DNA of 35,480 nucleotides from a bacterium (GCA_030430245.1 JAUIFY010000024.1:1-35480), one strand, 5' to 3'; counted from the first letter of the stretch, positions 8,207 to 16,576 are shown. The notes: generated by a model not told the origin, from the letters alone. Made by a program: numbers and translations.

Positions 8207-8995
8207 TCAGCCCACCGGCGGGCGCGGCTCTTCCCCCGCGTCGAGGATCACGACCTCGACGCGACGATTCTGTTGCCGGCCAGACGGGTTGTCGTTCGGT
8301 GCGACGGGGTAGCTCTCGCCGTACCCGTGCGAGTGGATCCGATCTCCGGTGATGCCCTGGGCGCTCAAGAAGCGCTGCACGCTCGCCGCACGTCGATTCG
8401 AGAGATCGCGATTGTAGGACGAGGAGCCGATGGCATCGGTGTGACCCTCGATCGACACCCGACGCTCCGCGTTCTCCCGCAGGAACTCGACGACCTCCAG
8501 GAGCTTCCGTTCGGCACCCGGCTTGAGGTCGGCCTCGTCGAATTCGAACAGGACGTCTTCGAGCGTCACGACGATGCCCCGATCCGTGCGGCGCGCATCC
8601 TTCAAGATCTCGATCTCGCGCTCCCGCGCGGCGAGGACGATGTCGCCCTTCGCCTCGTGGAGCGCTGCTGTCTCACGCTGGGCATCGGCGAGCCGCGCTC
8701 GGGCGAGCGCCAGGTCCACCTTCTTGTGCGCGAGGTAGGCGTGGTGTTCGGTCGCCTCGTCCTCCCCGTCTTCCCAGGCCTCCTCGGCCGTACGAAGCTC
8801 CGATTCGGCGTCGTGGAGGGCGACCGGAGCCAGCCGGTCGACGGTCGGGTCCGAGCGGGCATCCCGGTATGCAGAGCGCGCGCTCTCGAGGCTGGCGTTG
8901 CGGGTCGGGCCACACGCGACCGTCACGGCGGCCAGTAGCAGGCAGGCCAGGAGTGGGGCACACGGGTTCGTGCCTCGCGTCGATGCTCCGGTCAT
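8207..8995 (-). CDS. OmpA-family peptidoglycan-binding lipoprotein
   Basis: The 262-residue product starts at ATG 8995, which overlaps the stop of the upstream gene as ATGA. A signal peptide with lipobox VTVACG anchors it to the outer membrane. Residues about 30-125 are a helical, Ala/Glu-rich segment resembling DUF4398 (SARSAYRDARSDP..., HDAESELRTAEEAWEDGE). The C-terminal domain (about 145-250) is OmpA-like: LEDVLFEFDEADLKPGAERK, VSIEGHTDAIGSSSYN, LSNRRAASVQRFL, GYGESYPVAPND, QQNRRVEVVI. That domain binds the diaminopimelate of peptidoglycan, with the Asp and Arg of the D...LSxxRA motif. It should tether the outer membrane to the wall. Confidence 0.92.
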   Translation of the reverse strand: MTGASTRGTNPCAPLLACLLLAAVTVACGPTRNASLESARSAYRDARSDPTVDRLAPVALHDAESELRTAEEAWEDGEDEATEHHAYLAHKKVDLALARARLADAQRETAALHEAKGDIVLAAREREIEILKDARRTDRGIVVTLEDVLFEFDEADLKPGAERKLLEVVEFLRENAERRVSIEGHTDAIGSSSYNRDLSNRRAASVQRFLSAQGITGDRIHSHGYGESYPVAPNDNPSGRQQNRRVEVVILDAGEEPRPPVG

Positions 8996-9405
8996 TTCGT
9001 TCCTCCTACGGCGTCCTCGAGGGCGTCGGTCGTGCGTTGGGTTTCGTCGGCCAGCGTCCAGACGCTGTCGCGCGTCTCCCGCTGGTTGCGCTCGGCTGCG
9101 GCGGCGTCGGTCTTCGCTTGGGCGAGCTGAGCCTCCGCCAGCGATTGCTCGGCCAGTCGGTGCGCCTCGGCGAGGTCGTCGTCCCGGACCGCGCGCTCCG
9201 CCGCCGCGAGCTTCTCGCGTGCGAGCTCGATCTCGAGCGCCGCGTGATCGGCCGCGCCCGCCGCGGACGCCTGCGCGATCGTCTGGTCGGCGCGGGCCAT
9301 GGTGTCGGCCGGCGGCTGGAGTGCAGAGCACGCCAGCAGCGCCGCGCTGACGAGGATCGCGCAGGGTACGGAAGCGCCCGGCTTGCGATCGGATTCTCGA
9401 GTCAT
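8992..9405 (-). CDS. DUF4398-type outer-membrane lipoprotein
   Basis: A 137-residue lipoprotein. MTRESDRKPGASVPCAILVS leads to the lipobox ALLACS. The mature chain is almost entirely helical with Ala, Glu and Gln repeats (ALEIELAREKLAAAERAVRD, LAEQSLAEAQLAQAKTDAAA), matching the DUF4398 family that usually precedes an OmpA-like gene. Two adjacent ATG codons (9408 and 9405) follow AGGAGA; 9405 gives the better spacing of about 6-7 nt. It is the first gene of the operon with the OmpA lipoprotein and the synthetase, and its TGA overlaps the next ATG. Confidence 0.8.
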   Translation of the reverse strand: MTRESDRKPGASVPCAILVSAALLACSALQPPADTMARADQTIAQASAAGAADHAALEIELAREKLAAAERAVRDDDLAEAHRLAEQSLAEAQLAQAKTDAAAAERNQRETRDSVWTLADETQRTTDALEDAVGGTK

Positions 9406-9788
9406 CATTCGTCTCCTCGGTTTCATCGAGCTGATGCCCGTCGTCTCCGGCGCGGTGACGCGAGTTCCGTGCCAGGGGCGGAAGTCGAAGATGTCGTCGC
9501 TTTTCGTCGGGGGGCGGAGCGCGGCCGAGCGATGGGCCGGTAGTTTGTAGAATGCACAGCGAACTCGACGAGAGTCGCAGGTGATGGAGCCGTCGCGGAT
9601 CGGGCGATCGGACGGTCCCCCCGCGCGGCGAGGCGACCGACGCGGAGCCTGGCGAGCGAACTCTCGGGATCGCGAGGAGCCGCGAGGGCTTCAGGGAGGT
9701 GCGCGAAGATCGGACGCGGGTGTCCGGTGCCGGCGACGAGAATGGCGCAGGCGAGCCGGGCGTATTCCGCGTGGGCAGGGCGCGGCGG
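9406..9788. other. Intergenic region upstream of the envelope operon, no gene seen
   Basis: About 380 nt between the operon start and the stop of the DUF1330 gene. No reading frame has convincing codon use or a ribosome-binding site. A TAGAAT at 9548-9553 resembles a -10 box on the plus strand, but no matching -35 was found and no gene follows. The operon promoter must lie here on the minus strand. Confidence 0.4.
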
Positions 9789-10226
9789 TCACGCCCCATT
9801 CGCGAGGTCGGCCAGGGCGCCCTTGATCCGCGTCGCGATGTTGAGCTGACCGGCGAGGCCGGCTTCGCGATGGACGTGGATCGCCTGGTACTTCTCACTC
9901 GTGAACATCTGGATCATCGCGGCGCCGCTCGGGTACATCGCGATCGCGACGTCGTCCCACAGATCCTCGACCTTGCCGATGAGAAGCCCCGTGACCTCGC
10001 CGCCCCAGACGACGCGTCCACCGACGTCCGCCAGCGTTTCGACGACGCCCGCCCCGTAGAGATCGTACGCCTCGCGCCCCGTCAGGCTCGTCTCGCGGCC
10101 GTCCGGATACTCGGCCCTCTCTTTGTACTTCAGCAGGTTGACCATGTAGATCGGTCCGTCGCTCGTTCTGCCGAGGGTGGCGGCGATCTGCTCCTGCGTC
10201 GGCTCGACTGCGTTCTCGTAGTGCAT
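9789..10226 (-). CDS. DUF1330 family protein
   Basis: The 145-residue protein starts at ATG 10226 with GAGGAGA about 5 nt upstream. It carries the DUF1330 features: an N-terminal strand PIYMVNLLKYKERAEYPDGR, the central GGRVVWGGEVTGLLIG, a strand DVAIAMYPSGAAMIQMFTS and EKYQAIHVHREAGL, i.e. the ferredoxin-like alpha/beta fold with the conserved S-x-x-Y-Q motif. There is no signal peptide; it should be cytoplasmic. The biochemical role of DUF1330 is not established. It is transcribed from the region that contains a 21-bp palindrome, and a longer relative of its fold is encoded nearby as a lipoprotein (11307-12173). Confidence 0.88.
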   Translation of the reverse strand: MHYENAVEPTQEQIAATLGRTSDGPIYMVNLLKYKERAEYPDGRETSLTGREAYDLYGAGVVETLADVGGRVVWGGEVTGLLIGKVEDLWDDVAIAMYPSGAAMIQMFTSEKYQAIHVHREAGLAGQLNIATRIKGALADLANGA

Positions 10227-10263
10227 CGCGTCTCCTCGCGGTCGTGGGCTCGGTTCGGATCCT

Positions 10264-10284
10264 ATTGGCATTCTTTATGTCAAT
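10264..10284 (-). promoter_or_regulatory. 21-bp palindromic operator candidate upstream of the DUF1330 gene
   Basis: ATTGGCAT-N5-ATGTCAAT, with seven of eight half-site positions symmetric, 37 nt upstream of the start codon. It is AT-rich in a GC-rich setting. On the minus strand TTGCCC followed after 16 nt by CATAAA could be a promoter whose -10 falls inside the palindrome, the usual layout for repression by a TetR- or MarR-type dimer. Palindrome is seen; promoter and regulator are inferred. Confidence 0.5.
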
Positions 10285-10317
10285 AAGGCGGCGGTGGGCA
10301 AGCCGTTGCGTCGCACG

Positions 10318-10998
10318 TCACAAGTCGATGTCTGCTTCGAGCGGGCCCTGGAAGGAATCCTGGTTGTCGCTGCGCACGACCGTAGTGTTGAACGGGAGGC
10401 GCACGGAGAGGTCCTCCTCGAGGCGGATCGTCCGGAGTCGCCAGCTGTCGGGGATCGTCGGCGTGTCCGAGGTCCGTCGCGCGTCGCGACTGATCAATCC
10501 ATAGTGCGCGCCGTCGGGCGAGCTCAGGACGGTGATGCTGCTCCCCGCTGGCCACGTGAGTTCGTGGTACTTCTGAACCGTCGACGCGACGAGCAGCCTC
10601 TGGTCGTCGAGAAAGCCCTGGAAGCCGACGATGTTGGCCATGTGCTGCCAGGTGGCGCCGAACATTTCCCGGTGCGTGTATTCGCCTTCCCCGCGACCGG
10701 GCGATCGCAGGAAGCGACCATCGGGCCCGGGGGAGTCCTCGGTCGCGACTCCGCCTCGGGACTGGTTGCGGGCCCACCCTGCGGGAAGCTCGATCGCGTC
10801 GAACTCCTCGGGCGTGAGGTCGAACGTGAGCCAGACCCGGCGCTCCAGATCGAACACCTCGTGAGCGGGGTTCCCCGACCGACGCCCCGTTTGCGTGAGG
10901 TCGAACGATCCGGGCTGCGCCGTGGTCGCGGAATCGCCGCACGCGGCGGCGAGCACGGTGATCGCGAACCACGCGAGGGTCGACGGGATTTTCTTCAT
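10318..10998 (-). CDS. Exported lipoprotein of unknown function
   Basis: ATG 10998 has GGAGGA about 7 nt upstream; the open frame continues 5' but without signal-like sequence. The 226-residue product starts MKKIPSTLAWFAITVLAAAC, a lipoprotein signal with lipobox LAAAC. The mature part contains no motif I recognise: VFDLERRVWLTFDLTPEEFD, GEYTHREMFGATWQHMANIV, LPFNTTVVRSDNQDSFQGPL. The alternation of charged and aromatic residues suggests a mixed alpha/beta domain. It is divergent from the tandem DUF1330-like lipoprotein and faces two 19-bp palindromes; a TTGCGG-N17-TACAGC element (11117 to 11089, minus strand) has its -10 inside the first palindrome. Confidence 0.75.
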   Translation of the reverse strand: MKKIPSTLAWFAITVLAAACGDSATTAQPGSFDLTQTGRRSGNPAHEVFDLERRVWLTFDLTPEEFDAIELPAGWARNQSRGGVATEDSPGPDGRFLRSPGRGEGEYTHREMFGATWQHMANIVGFQGFLDDQRLLVASTVQKYHELTWPAGSSITVLSSPDGAHYGLISRDARRTSDTPTIPDSWRLRTIRLEEDLSVRLPFNTTVVRSDNQDSFQGPLEADIDL

Positions 10999-11082
10999 GA
11001 GATCGTCCTCCGTCTCGAGCCGAGGAGCTGCCGTCGGTCGTCCGAGGTGCGCATGCGAGTCCGTTTCCATCTGCGCTCGAAG

Positions 11083-11101
11083 GTGAGAGCTGTACTCTCA
11101 T
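11083..11101. promoter_or_regulatory. 19-bp palindrome, site A (GTGAGAG-N5-CTCTCAT)
   Basis: GTGAGAG-CTGTA-CTCTCAT lies 85 nt upstream of the lipoprotein gene on the minus strand and covers a possible -10 box. The half-sites match those of sites B (11174-11192) and C (17654-17672) with the same 5-nt spacer. Probable dimer-binding operator. Confidence 0.65.
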
Positions 11102-11173
11102 TGTGTGAACGCCGCAACCGAAATCGGATCGGCACGGTGTGTCGAACGAGGCGCCCGACTTGAATCCGGAGGC

Positions 11174-11192
11174 GTGAGAGTATTACTCTCAC
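11174..11192. promoter_or_regulatory. 19-bp perfect palindrome, site B (GTGAGAG-N5-CTCTCAC)
   Basis: GTGAGAGTA-T-TACTCTCAC is a perfect inverted repeat around one base, 115 nt upstream of ATG 11307. The embedded TATTAC, with TTGAAT 15 nt before it, may be a promoter for the plus-strand lipoprotein gene. Together with site A it controls a divergent pair, presumably by the same regulator. Confidence 0.7.
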
Positions 11193-11306
11193 CCTTGTGA
11201 GTGCTCGACGGTCGTTCGTCGTCCCGTCACCGAAGGTCTCGACAGGACGTGTCGTGTCGGAGGGGTGATCCTGCCTGGTATGCGGTTCCAACCCGAGAGG
11301 AGATCG

Positions 11307-12173
11307 ATGAGAAGAGTCGCGGGGAGCCTGCTCGTGTGTGCCATCGCCGCCGGAGCCTTTGGCTGTGGAGATGGCGCGTCCGGTGCGACCGAAGACTGCC
11401 TGTCCGCGGTCACACGGAAGCCCGAGACCGGCTTCCTCGCGGCGTTCGATCGAGTGGAGATCGTCGCCGTGACGCCCGAGGGGTGCGCCCCGCTGGAGGG
11501 GCCGCTCGCCGCGTTCAACTGGTTCTCCCTCGCAGATCGCGGCTCTTACTTTCAGTACGCCAATGCGATTCGGGAGATTCTCTCGAGACGTGGCACTCGG
11601 CTTCTCGCCGGGGCCGAGCATCTCGCGACGCTGGAGGCGCCGACCGGATTCCCGTCGACCGGGGGTGCGTACGTCCACGACGATCTAGGCCTGCCGCTCT
11701 ATGCGAGCGCGTCGGAGTTTCTCGACATGATCTCCTCGCCGGAGTTTCAGGCGATCGCACCGCTCCAGCAGGCAGGCGCCCGGCAGGACGACTACGTCTT
11801 TGGCTTCCAGAGGTGCATCGTCGGATGCGACTCGGGCACGCCGATTCACGGGACGGGCGACGCTCTCTTGCTCATGCACGCGTTTCGCTTCGAAGGCGCC
11901 GACCTCGACACGGCTCTTCGCAGCCTCGCCGATGCGCCCGGGGCCGCGGAGATGGCGTACGGCGGGCGGCTCGTGGCTCGACTTCGCTTCATCGTAGGGG
12001 GCACGAACGTGAACACGCAGAGTCTGCCCTGGGGAGAAGGCTTGGTTCTCTTCCGGGTCGGCTCGGAGGCCGAGGCGGGGGACTGGGTCGACAGTGCGTC
12101 GTTCCGCGCGTTCCGCAACCAGACCGCGGAAGACGTTCTCGTGCTCCTGGGGCCGACGTCGCTGCCCGGATGA
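11307..12173 (+). CDS. Exported lipoprotein with two DUF1330-like (ferredoxin-fold) units
   Basis: ATG 11307 follows GAGAGGAGA about 5 nt upstream. The 288-residue product has a signal MRRVAGSLLVCAIAAGAFGC with lipobox GAFGC. Residues about 55-170 look like a DUF1330-type unit: FNWFSLADRGSYFQYANAIR, GTRLLAGAEHLATLE, LPLYASASEFLDMISSPEFQ, then AIAPLQQAG; compare IQMFTSEKYQAIHVHREAG in the DUF1330 protein at 9789-10226. A second, more diverged unit follows (about 185-285: LLLMHAFRFEG, GGRLVARLRFIVGGTNV, LVLFRVGSEAEAGDWVDSAS, FRAFRNQTAEDVLVLLG). Residues FQRCIVGCDSG between them may form a disulfide. Function unknown; probably a periplasm-facing binding protein. The family link is an inference from pattern. 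Confidence 0.75.
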   Translation: MRRVAGSLLVCAIAAGAFGCGDGASGATEDCLSAVTRKPETGFLAAFDRVEIVAVTPEGCAPLEGPLAAFNWFSLADRGSYFQYANAIREILSRRGTRLLAGAEHLATLEAPTGFPSTGGAYVHDDLGLPLYASASEFLDMISSPEFQAIAPLQQAGARQDDYVFGFQRCIVGCDSGTPIHGTGDALLLMHAFRFEGADLDTALRSLADAPGAAEMAYGGRLVARLRFIVGGTNVNTQSLPWGEGLVLFRVGSEAEAGDWVDSASFRAFRNQTAEDVLVLLGPTSLPG

Positions 12174-12584
12174 TCCGCCTCCGAGCCGCGCTGCGCCTCG
12201 CCGCGGGTTCGCCGCGATGAGGTCGACCATGCGTTGCGCGATCTCCTATGCCTGATCGTCTCGCAGGCAGTGGCTCGCTTCGCACGGGTGCACGTCGGGC
12301 TGTCCGGCCGCGCCGGGAACGCCGTCGATCGAGGTGTCCCGCGCCGTCCTCCGCCCGAGCGACGATCCGTGCGAGTCACTCCGGGTGCAGGCCCGCCACG
12401 CGTCGTCCGACGAGGCGGCCCCCGTCCCGAAGCTGCGCCCCTCCGAGCGCTGCGGTGTGGCCGCGGCATGGGCATGGAGGGATCCCCCGAACCCGCGAGT
12501 CCGTCGTCGGCATTCCTGTGCGGCGGCCGGCTCGTAAGCCACGTCGATCGACGACGTCCGTTCAGGGCAAAGGAGGTCGCTACC
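12174..12584. other. Intergenic region, no gene recognised
   Basis: About 410 nt between two exported-protein genes. All six frames are Arg/Pro/Ser-rich without family motifs or ribosome-binding sites. The last 20 nt hold the near-perfect AAAGGAGGT of the next gene. Confidence 0.4.
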
Positions 12585-13346
12585 ATGAAGAAGATTCCCT
12601 ACGCCGCGGCGGTCGTTTGTCTCGGCCTGTGCGCCACGGAGATTCATGCCGAGCCCGATCCGCTCGCCCGCTGCGAGGCCGCGCGCCTGGCTGCGATGGG
12701 GCAACGGATCTCGACCAAGCTCCATTGCCGAGCGTGGGCCCGACTGACGGACATCGAAGTGCCCGAGGCGTGTCTCCGGGCCGCCGACGACGAGTTCGTG
12801 CGGCTTCTCGTGTCGATCGGACCGGAGTGCGCCGATCCCGGCGCCATCGTCGATTTGGGCGCGAGCGCGGACGAGACGATGAGCGCTGCCGCCGCGACGG
12901 TCGACTCGGGCTCACCGTTGCCGGACCTGAGCGGCCGCTGGGTCACCAGGACCGTCCTGGGAGCCAACCCGGACGGAGCCGATGCGCTCCTCTGCGGCGG
13001 ACCCGGGGAGCCGGAATGCCCGGACGTCTTCGTGATCATCGAGTGCCGATCCGACTTCACGCAGGAGGGGGAGACGCTGCATCAGACGTCGGTGTGTTCG
13101 ACGACTCCCGACTCGCCCGAGGCTCTGCCCCCGTTCACACAGGAGGGAAGCGGGCCGATCGATCTCCTGACCGGTGAGTTCTCCTTCGAGGGGAGCGTCG
13201 ACGTCCCGGGCATCTTCGTCGCCCTCTACAAGGGGGAGGGAGTATTTTCTGCCGATGGATCCTCGCAACGGGCCGTCACGACCGCCGGGCTGGGTGGCGA
13301 TTGGCTGTGGCTGGCGGAGACGTCCGGCTGGCGGGAGGACGATTGA
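12585..13346 (+). CDS. Exported protein of unknown function
   Basis: ATG 12585 lies 7 nt after AAAGGAGGT, one of the best ribosome-binding sites in the window; the frame continues upstream but without coding character. The 253-residue product has a signal peptide MKKIPYAAAVVCLGLCATEI ending near IHAEP. Residues about 25-75 are helical with spaced Cys (CEAARL, KLHCRAWARL, EACLRAAD, ECADPG), consistent with disulfides. Residues about 100-250 look like a beta-rich domain: LPDLSGRWVTRTVLGANP, VFVIIECRSDFTQEGETLHQ, TGEFSFEGSVDVPGIFVALY, AVTTAGLGGDWLWLAET. 'DLSGRWxT...' openings are seen in lipocalin-like export domains, but I cannot assign a family. Confidence 0.75.
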   Translation: MKKIPYAAAVVCLGLCATEIHAEPDPLARCEAARLAAMGQRISTKLHCRAWARLTDIEVPEACLRAADDEFVRLLVSIGPECADPGAIVDLGASADETMSAAAATVDSGSPLPDLSGRWVTRTVLGANPDGADALLCGGPGEPECPDVFVIIECRSDFTQEGETLHQTSVCSTTPDSPEALPPFTQEGSGPIDLLTGEFSFEGSVDVPGIFVALYKGEGVFSADGSSQRAVTTAGLGGDWLWLAETSGWREDD

Positions 13347-13610
13347 GGGAGACGTACCGGCCCGCCCGATCGAGTCGTTTCGTCGGCTTCGGTGTCTCGG
13401 CCGACGGGCGCTGGACGACGCCCGTCTCGAATCGACGGTGCCAGGCAGGGATTGGGCTGTCCGGCCGCGCACCGCTCGAACGAGGAACGATCACGCGACA
13501 CGGCTCCGGCTCGCCGATCCTTCTCTCGGTTCCGACCGTGTTCCTCTCTTCCGTCGCGGCATCGGCGCATCCTCCGCGGGCGACCCAACCGAGCCGCTGC
13601 GCGGCGGAGG

Positions 13611-13808
13611 TCAACGCCGTGCGATTGTGAGAGGGTTTCCGGGAGAGGGGGGCGGACCCTTCGCCTCGTGGCGGGACCGCCGCGCAGTCCACCCGTGCGC
13701 CACGAGCCGAGCGGCACAGCCCGCCGCGAAGATCGCGAACGCGACGAGGAGCCACTCGAGCTCGTTGCCCATCGGAATCGTCTGGTCGAACCAGCCAAGG
13801 GACAACAT
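13611..13808 (-). CDS. Small single-span membrane protein
   Basis: A 65-residue product starting at ATG 13808, with GGAAGGAGGA about 7 nt upstream, a strong site that argues for a real gene. Sequence MLSLGWFDQTIPMGNELEWL precedes one hydrophobic helix (LLVAFAIFAAGCAARLVA) and a basic tail (WTARRSRHEAKG), so the C-terminus should face the cytoplasm. No family is recognised. It is convergent with the exported protein gene and divergent from the TonB-dependent receptor. The 264 nt beyond its stop hold nothing else I can support. Confidence 0.65.
   Translation of the reverse strand: MLSLGWFDQTIPMGNELEWLLVAFAIFAAGCAARLVAHGWTARRSRHEAKGPPPSPGNPLTIARR
13687..13709 (+). repeat. 23-bp dispersed repeat, copy 1
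   Basis: Differs at one position from 34378-34400 (both start GTCCACCCGTGCG and end CACGAGCCG). This copy lies inside the C-terminal codons of the small membrane protein. It may be chance in GC-rich DNA. Confidence 0.35.
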
Positions 13809-14224
13809 CGAATCGTCCTCCTTCCTTTTGTTCGACGTCGCATCCCGCGCAACCGTTCGTGCGATACGTCAGGCCGCGCAGTGATCGGCATCACGTCTCG
13901 CGAAGATGCCGGCGCTTCGGGCGATGGTTCCGAACGAGTCCGTGTCGAGCAGCTACGCCGCGCTCGATCGCCATTTCGCGGAGCATGCGAGGCCCGACCC
14001 CGGGCGGCCGCTCGGCCGAGGCTTGGTTCTTCGAGACGACGGCAGCCGGGACGACCGTGATGGCCGCACGCAAGGTCCTCCAGGAGCAGGAAGCGCCGTT
14101 CCCGTTCTGGTTCTACATGGCGCCAGCCCATCGATCGCGGCGTCCCGGTGGACCGCGCGACCGATCGCACCCGTGTCGGTTCCACCATTTGCGGTATCGA
14201 CATCTTCTGTGCCAATAGTCGGCC
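13809..14224. other. Divergent intergenic region before the TonB-dependent receptor
   Basis: About 415 nt without a recognisable gene. It includes GTGAT-CGGC-ATCAC (13880-13893), a 5-bp inverted repeat, and less GC-rich ends near 13820-13850 and 14180-14220 that may carry the two divergent promoters. Open frames on the plus strand run into the receptor gene out of frame and lack family sequence. Confidence 0.35.
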
Positions 14225-16576
14225 ATGAGACGGGGACGTGGGTGTCGGGGCTCGCTGGCCATCGTCGTTTTCATCCTCGTCGTGGGGTCGACCGCTTCCG
14301 CGCAGCCGGGGGACACGCAGGCGGATCTCGAGGCCTCCGAGGACGAAGCGGGCGTTCTACCGGAGGCGCGTGTCGATGCGCGGGTCGAGGAGATCGTGGT
14401 CTCGGCGCGAAAGCGAGCGGAGATGCTCGAGGACACTCCGCTCGCCGTGACGGCTCTCGGCGTCGAGACCCTGCGCGACAACGACATCTCGCGGCTCGAC
14501 GAGATCCGAAATCTCGTGCCGAACCTGAACTTCCAGCAGACGCCCGTCGGGCTCGACCAAGCCTCGCAGTTCCGGATTCGAGGGATCGGCACCACGCGGA
14601 TCTCGCCGGCGTTCGATCCGGGCGTCGGTATCTACGTGGACGGCGTCTACCTTCCGCGCAGCGTGAACTCGGTGATGTCCGTGATCGACGTTCAGCAGAT
14701 CGAGGTGCTGCGCGGGCCCCAGGGCACGCTCTTCGGCAAGAACTCGATCGGGGGAGCGATCAGTCTCACGACGGTGAAGGCGCACGAGGAGGTGGAGGGC
14801 TTCGCTCAGGTGCGTGCGGGCAACTTCGACACCGTGGAGACCCGCGCGATGGTCAACCTCCCGGTTCTCGACGATCTCTTCTCGCGGTTCTCGCTCTCGA
14901 CACAGAATTTCGGCGGCTACACGCTCAACACGACCCGCGACGAGTCCACGTCGGATCGGCAGTCGATCTCGGCCCTGGGCTCGGTGCGCTGGATCCCGCG
15001 CGAGGACGTGACCGTCGACGTCACGGGATTCTGGGCGCGCGATCGGAATCACGGCCAGGGCGGGAGCTGCTTCTACGTCCAGCCGGGGCCTCTGGCTCCT
15101 CCCGGTCCGGCGTTCCGTGATGCGTGCATCCGCTCCGGGCCGTTCGAGTTCCAGTCGCCGATCCTGCAGCTCGCGGATCAGAAGAACTACGGTGCGTGGG
15201 GCGTGATCACCTGGGACATCGGCGACGCGTGGGTCTTCGAGGATCTGGCGTTCAAGTCGACGTCGAGCTGGCGTCAGGGCACCACCCGTCTTCGGTCCGA
15301 CGTGGATGGCACGGATTTCCCGATCGTGATGATCGCGAGCATCGGGGACGGACCGCTCGACGGCGGAGAGATCTCCGGTCACTCCATCATTCAAGAAGGG
15401 CAGATGAACGCCAGCGCCTGGGATGGTCGAGTCAACCTCGTCGGCGGCGCATTCGGCTTCTGGGAGGAGAGCGACGGGCCCACGCAGACGACGACTCTGC
15501 TGAGTGGTGCCGTCACGAACTCGAGCATTGCGACGAGCCGTCCCGACAACTGGGACTGGGCGATCTACGGCCAGGCGTCGGTCGACGTGCTGGACTGGCT
15601 GAGCGTCACGGCAGGCGTTCGGTACACGGAGGAGAAGAAGGGGAACGACTTCTCGGTCCAGGCCGTTCTTCCCGTGCCGGGGCCCGAGGAAGGCGTCACG
15701 GCCCGGCGTGTCTTCACGGCGTGGACGCCGATGGCGAGCATCGCGGCGACGCTTCCGGAGGACATGATGGGCGACGCACCCCTCGACCATCTTCTGGGCT
15801 ACTTCACGTACTCCCAGGGCTTCCGGGGGGGCGGCTTCAATGCGGTGCTGAACTCGGAAGTCGATGACCTCACCCCGTTCGCTCCCGAGACTCTCGACTC
15901 CTACGAGTTCGGCGTGAAGACGATCGCGTTCGACCAGCGCCTCACGTTCAACGTCGCCTTGTTCATGTACGAGTACGAGGACATCCAGGTCACCACGACG
16001 GAGTTCGATCCGGTCACGGACGGGATCGTGCAGCTCACACGAAACGCGGCCGAGGGCACCGGCAAGGGCGTCGAGCTCGAGATGCGGGCCTTTCCGATCC
16101 CGGGGCTCGTGACGAACGGCTCGGTGGGCATCATGAAGACCGAGTACGACGACTTCCCGAACGCGGTCGACGACCTGACAGGCGAAACGATCAACCGGGC
16201 CGGCGAGCCGTTCAACAACACTCCCGAGCTCCAGACGAATCTCGGCGTGCAGTTCACCGTGCCCGTCCGGGACGTCGGTCCGGATTGGCTCGTGGGCTAC
16301 CTCACGCCGCGCGTCGACTGGTACTACCAGAGCTCCGTCAACTTCGCGGGGCCCGAGCTCGTCGCGGCGACGCAGCGGGGCTACAACCAGCTCCACGCGC
16401 GCCTCGGCTACTCGTTCCTGGACGACCGAGCCCAGGTTGCGTTGTGGGGCAAGAACCTCACGAACGAGACGTACTTCATCAATGGACAACCGCTCGCGAC
16501 CACCTTCGGCTACGTGCTCCGAACGTACGGAACGCCACGCACCTGGGGCGGCGAGCTCTCGTATCGCTTCAACTAG
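14225..16576 (+). CDS. TonB-dependent outer-membrane receptor
   Basis: A 783-residue receptor. A signal peptide (RGSLAIVVFILVVGSTASAQ) is followed by a short periplasmic stretch and VEEIVVSARKRAEMLEDTPL, the usual start of TonB box plus plug. The plug (about 65-170) has FRIRGIGT, VGIYVDGVYLPRS, QQIEVLRGPQGTLFGKNSIG, GAISLTT. The barrel follows with LGYFTYSQGFRGGGFN, ETLDSYEFGVKT, KNLTNETYFIN, and it ends in YRFN with an aromatic near the terminus, as needed for BAM insertion. It takes up a scarce or large ligand using TonB energy; the substrate (siderophore, polycyclic compound or other) cannot be read from sequence. ATG 14225 has no clear ribosome-binding site, but the signal peptide starts there. 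No TonB or transporter partner is adjacent. Confidence 0.95.
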   Translation: MRRGRGCRGSLAIVVFILVVGSTASAQPGDTQADLEASEDEAGVLPEARVDARVEEIVVSARKRAEMLEDTPLAVTALGVETLRDNDISRLDEIRNLVPNLNFQQTPVGLDQASQFRIRGIGTTRISPAFDPGVGIYVDGVYLPRSVNSVMSVIDVQQIEVLRGPQGTLFGKNSIGGAISLTTVKAHEEVEGFAQVRAGNFDTVETRAMVNLPVLDDLFSRFSLSTQNFGGYTLNTTRDESTSDRQSISALGSVRWIPREDVTVDVTGFWARDRNHGQGGSCFYVQPGPLAPPGPAFRDACIRSGPFEFQSPILQLADQKNYGAWGVITWDIGDAWVFEDLAFKSTSSWRQGTTRLRSDVDGTDFPIVMIASIGDGPLDGGEISGHSIIQEGQMNASAWDGRVNLVGGAFGFWEESDGPTQTTTLLSGAVTNSSIATSRPDNWDWAIYGQASVDVLDWLSVTAGVRYTEEKKGNDFSVQAVLPVPGPEEGVTARRVFTAWTPMASIAATLPEDMMGDAPLDHLLGYFTYSQGFRGGGFNAVLNSEVDDLTPFAPETLDSYEFGVKTIAFDQRLTFNVALFMYEYEDIQVTTTEFDPVTDGIVQLTRNAAEGTGKGVELEMRAFPIPGLVTNGSVGIMKTEYDDFPNAVDDLTGETINRAGEPFNNTPELQTNLGVQFTVPVRDVGPDWLVGYLTPRVDWYYQSSVNFAGPELVAATQRGYNQLHARLGYSFLDDRAQVALWGKNLTNETYFINGQPLATTFGYVLRTYGTPRTWGGELSYRFN

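Noticed and set aside
13859..14218. Open plus-strand frame with APFPFWFYMAPAH before the receptor, considered as a sulfatase fragment
   Set aside because: The resemblance is limited to a few residues; neighbouring sequence shows no family pattern.
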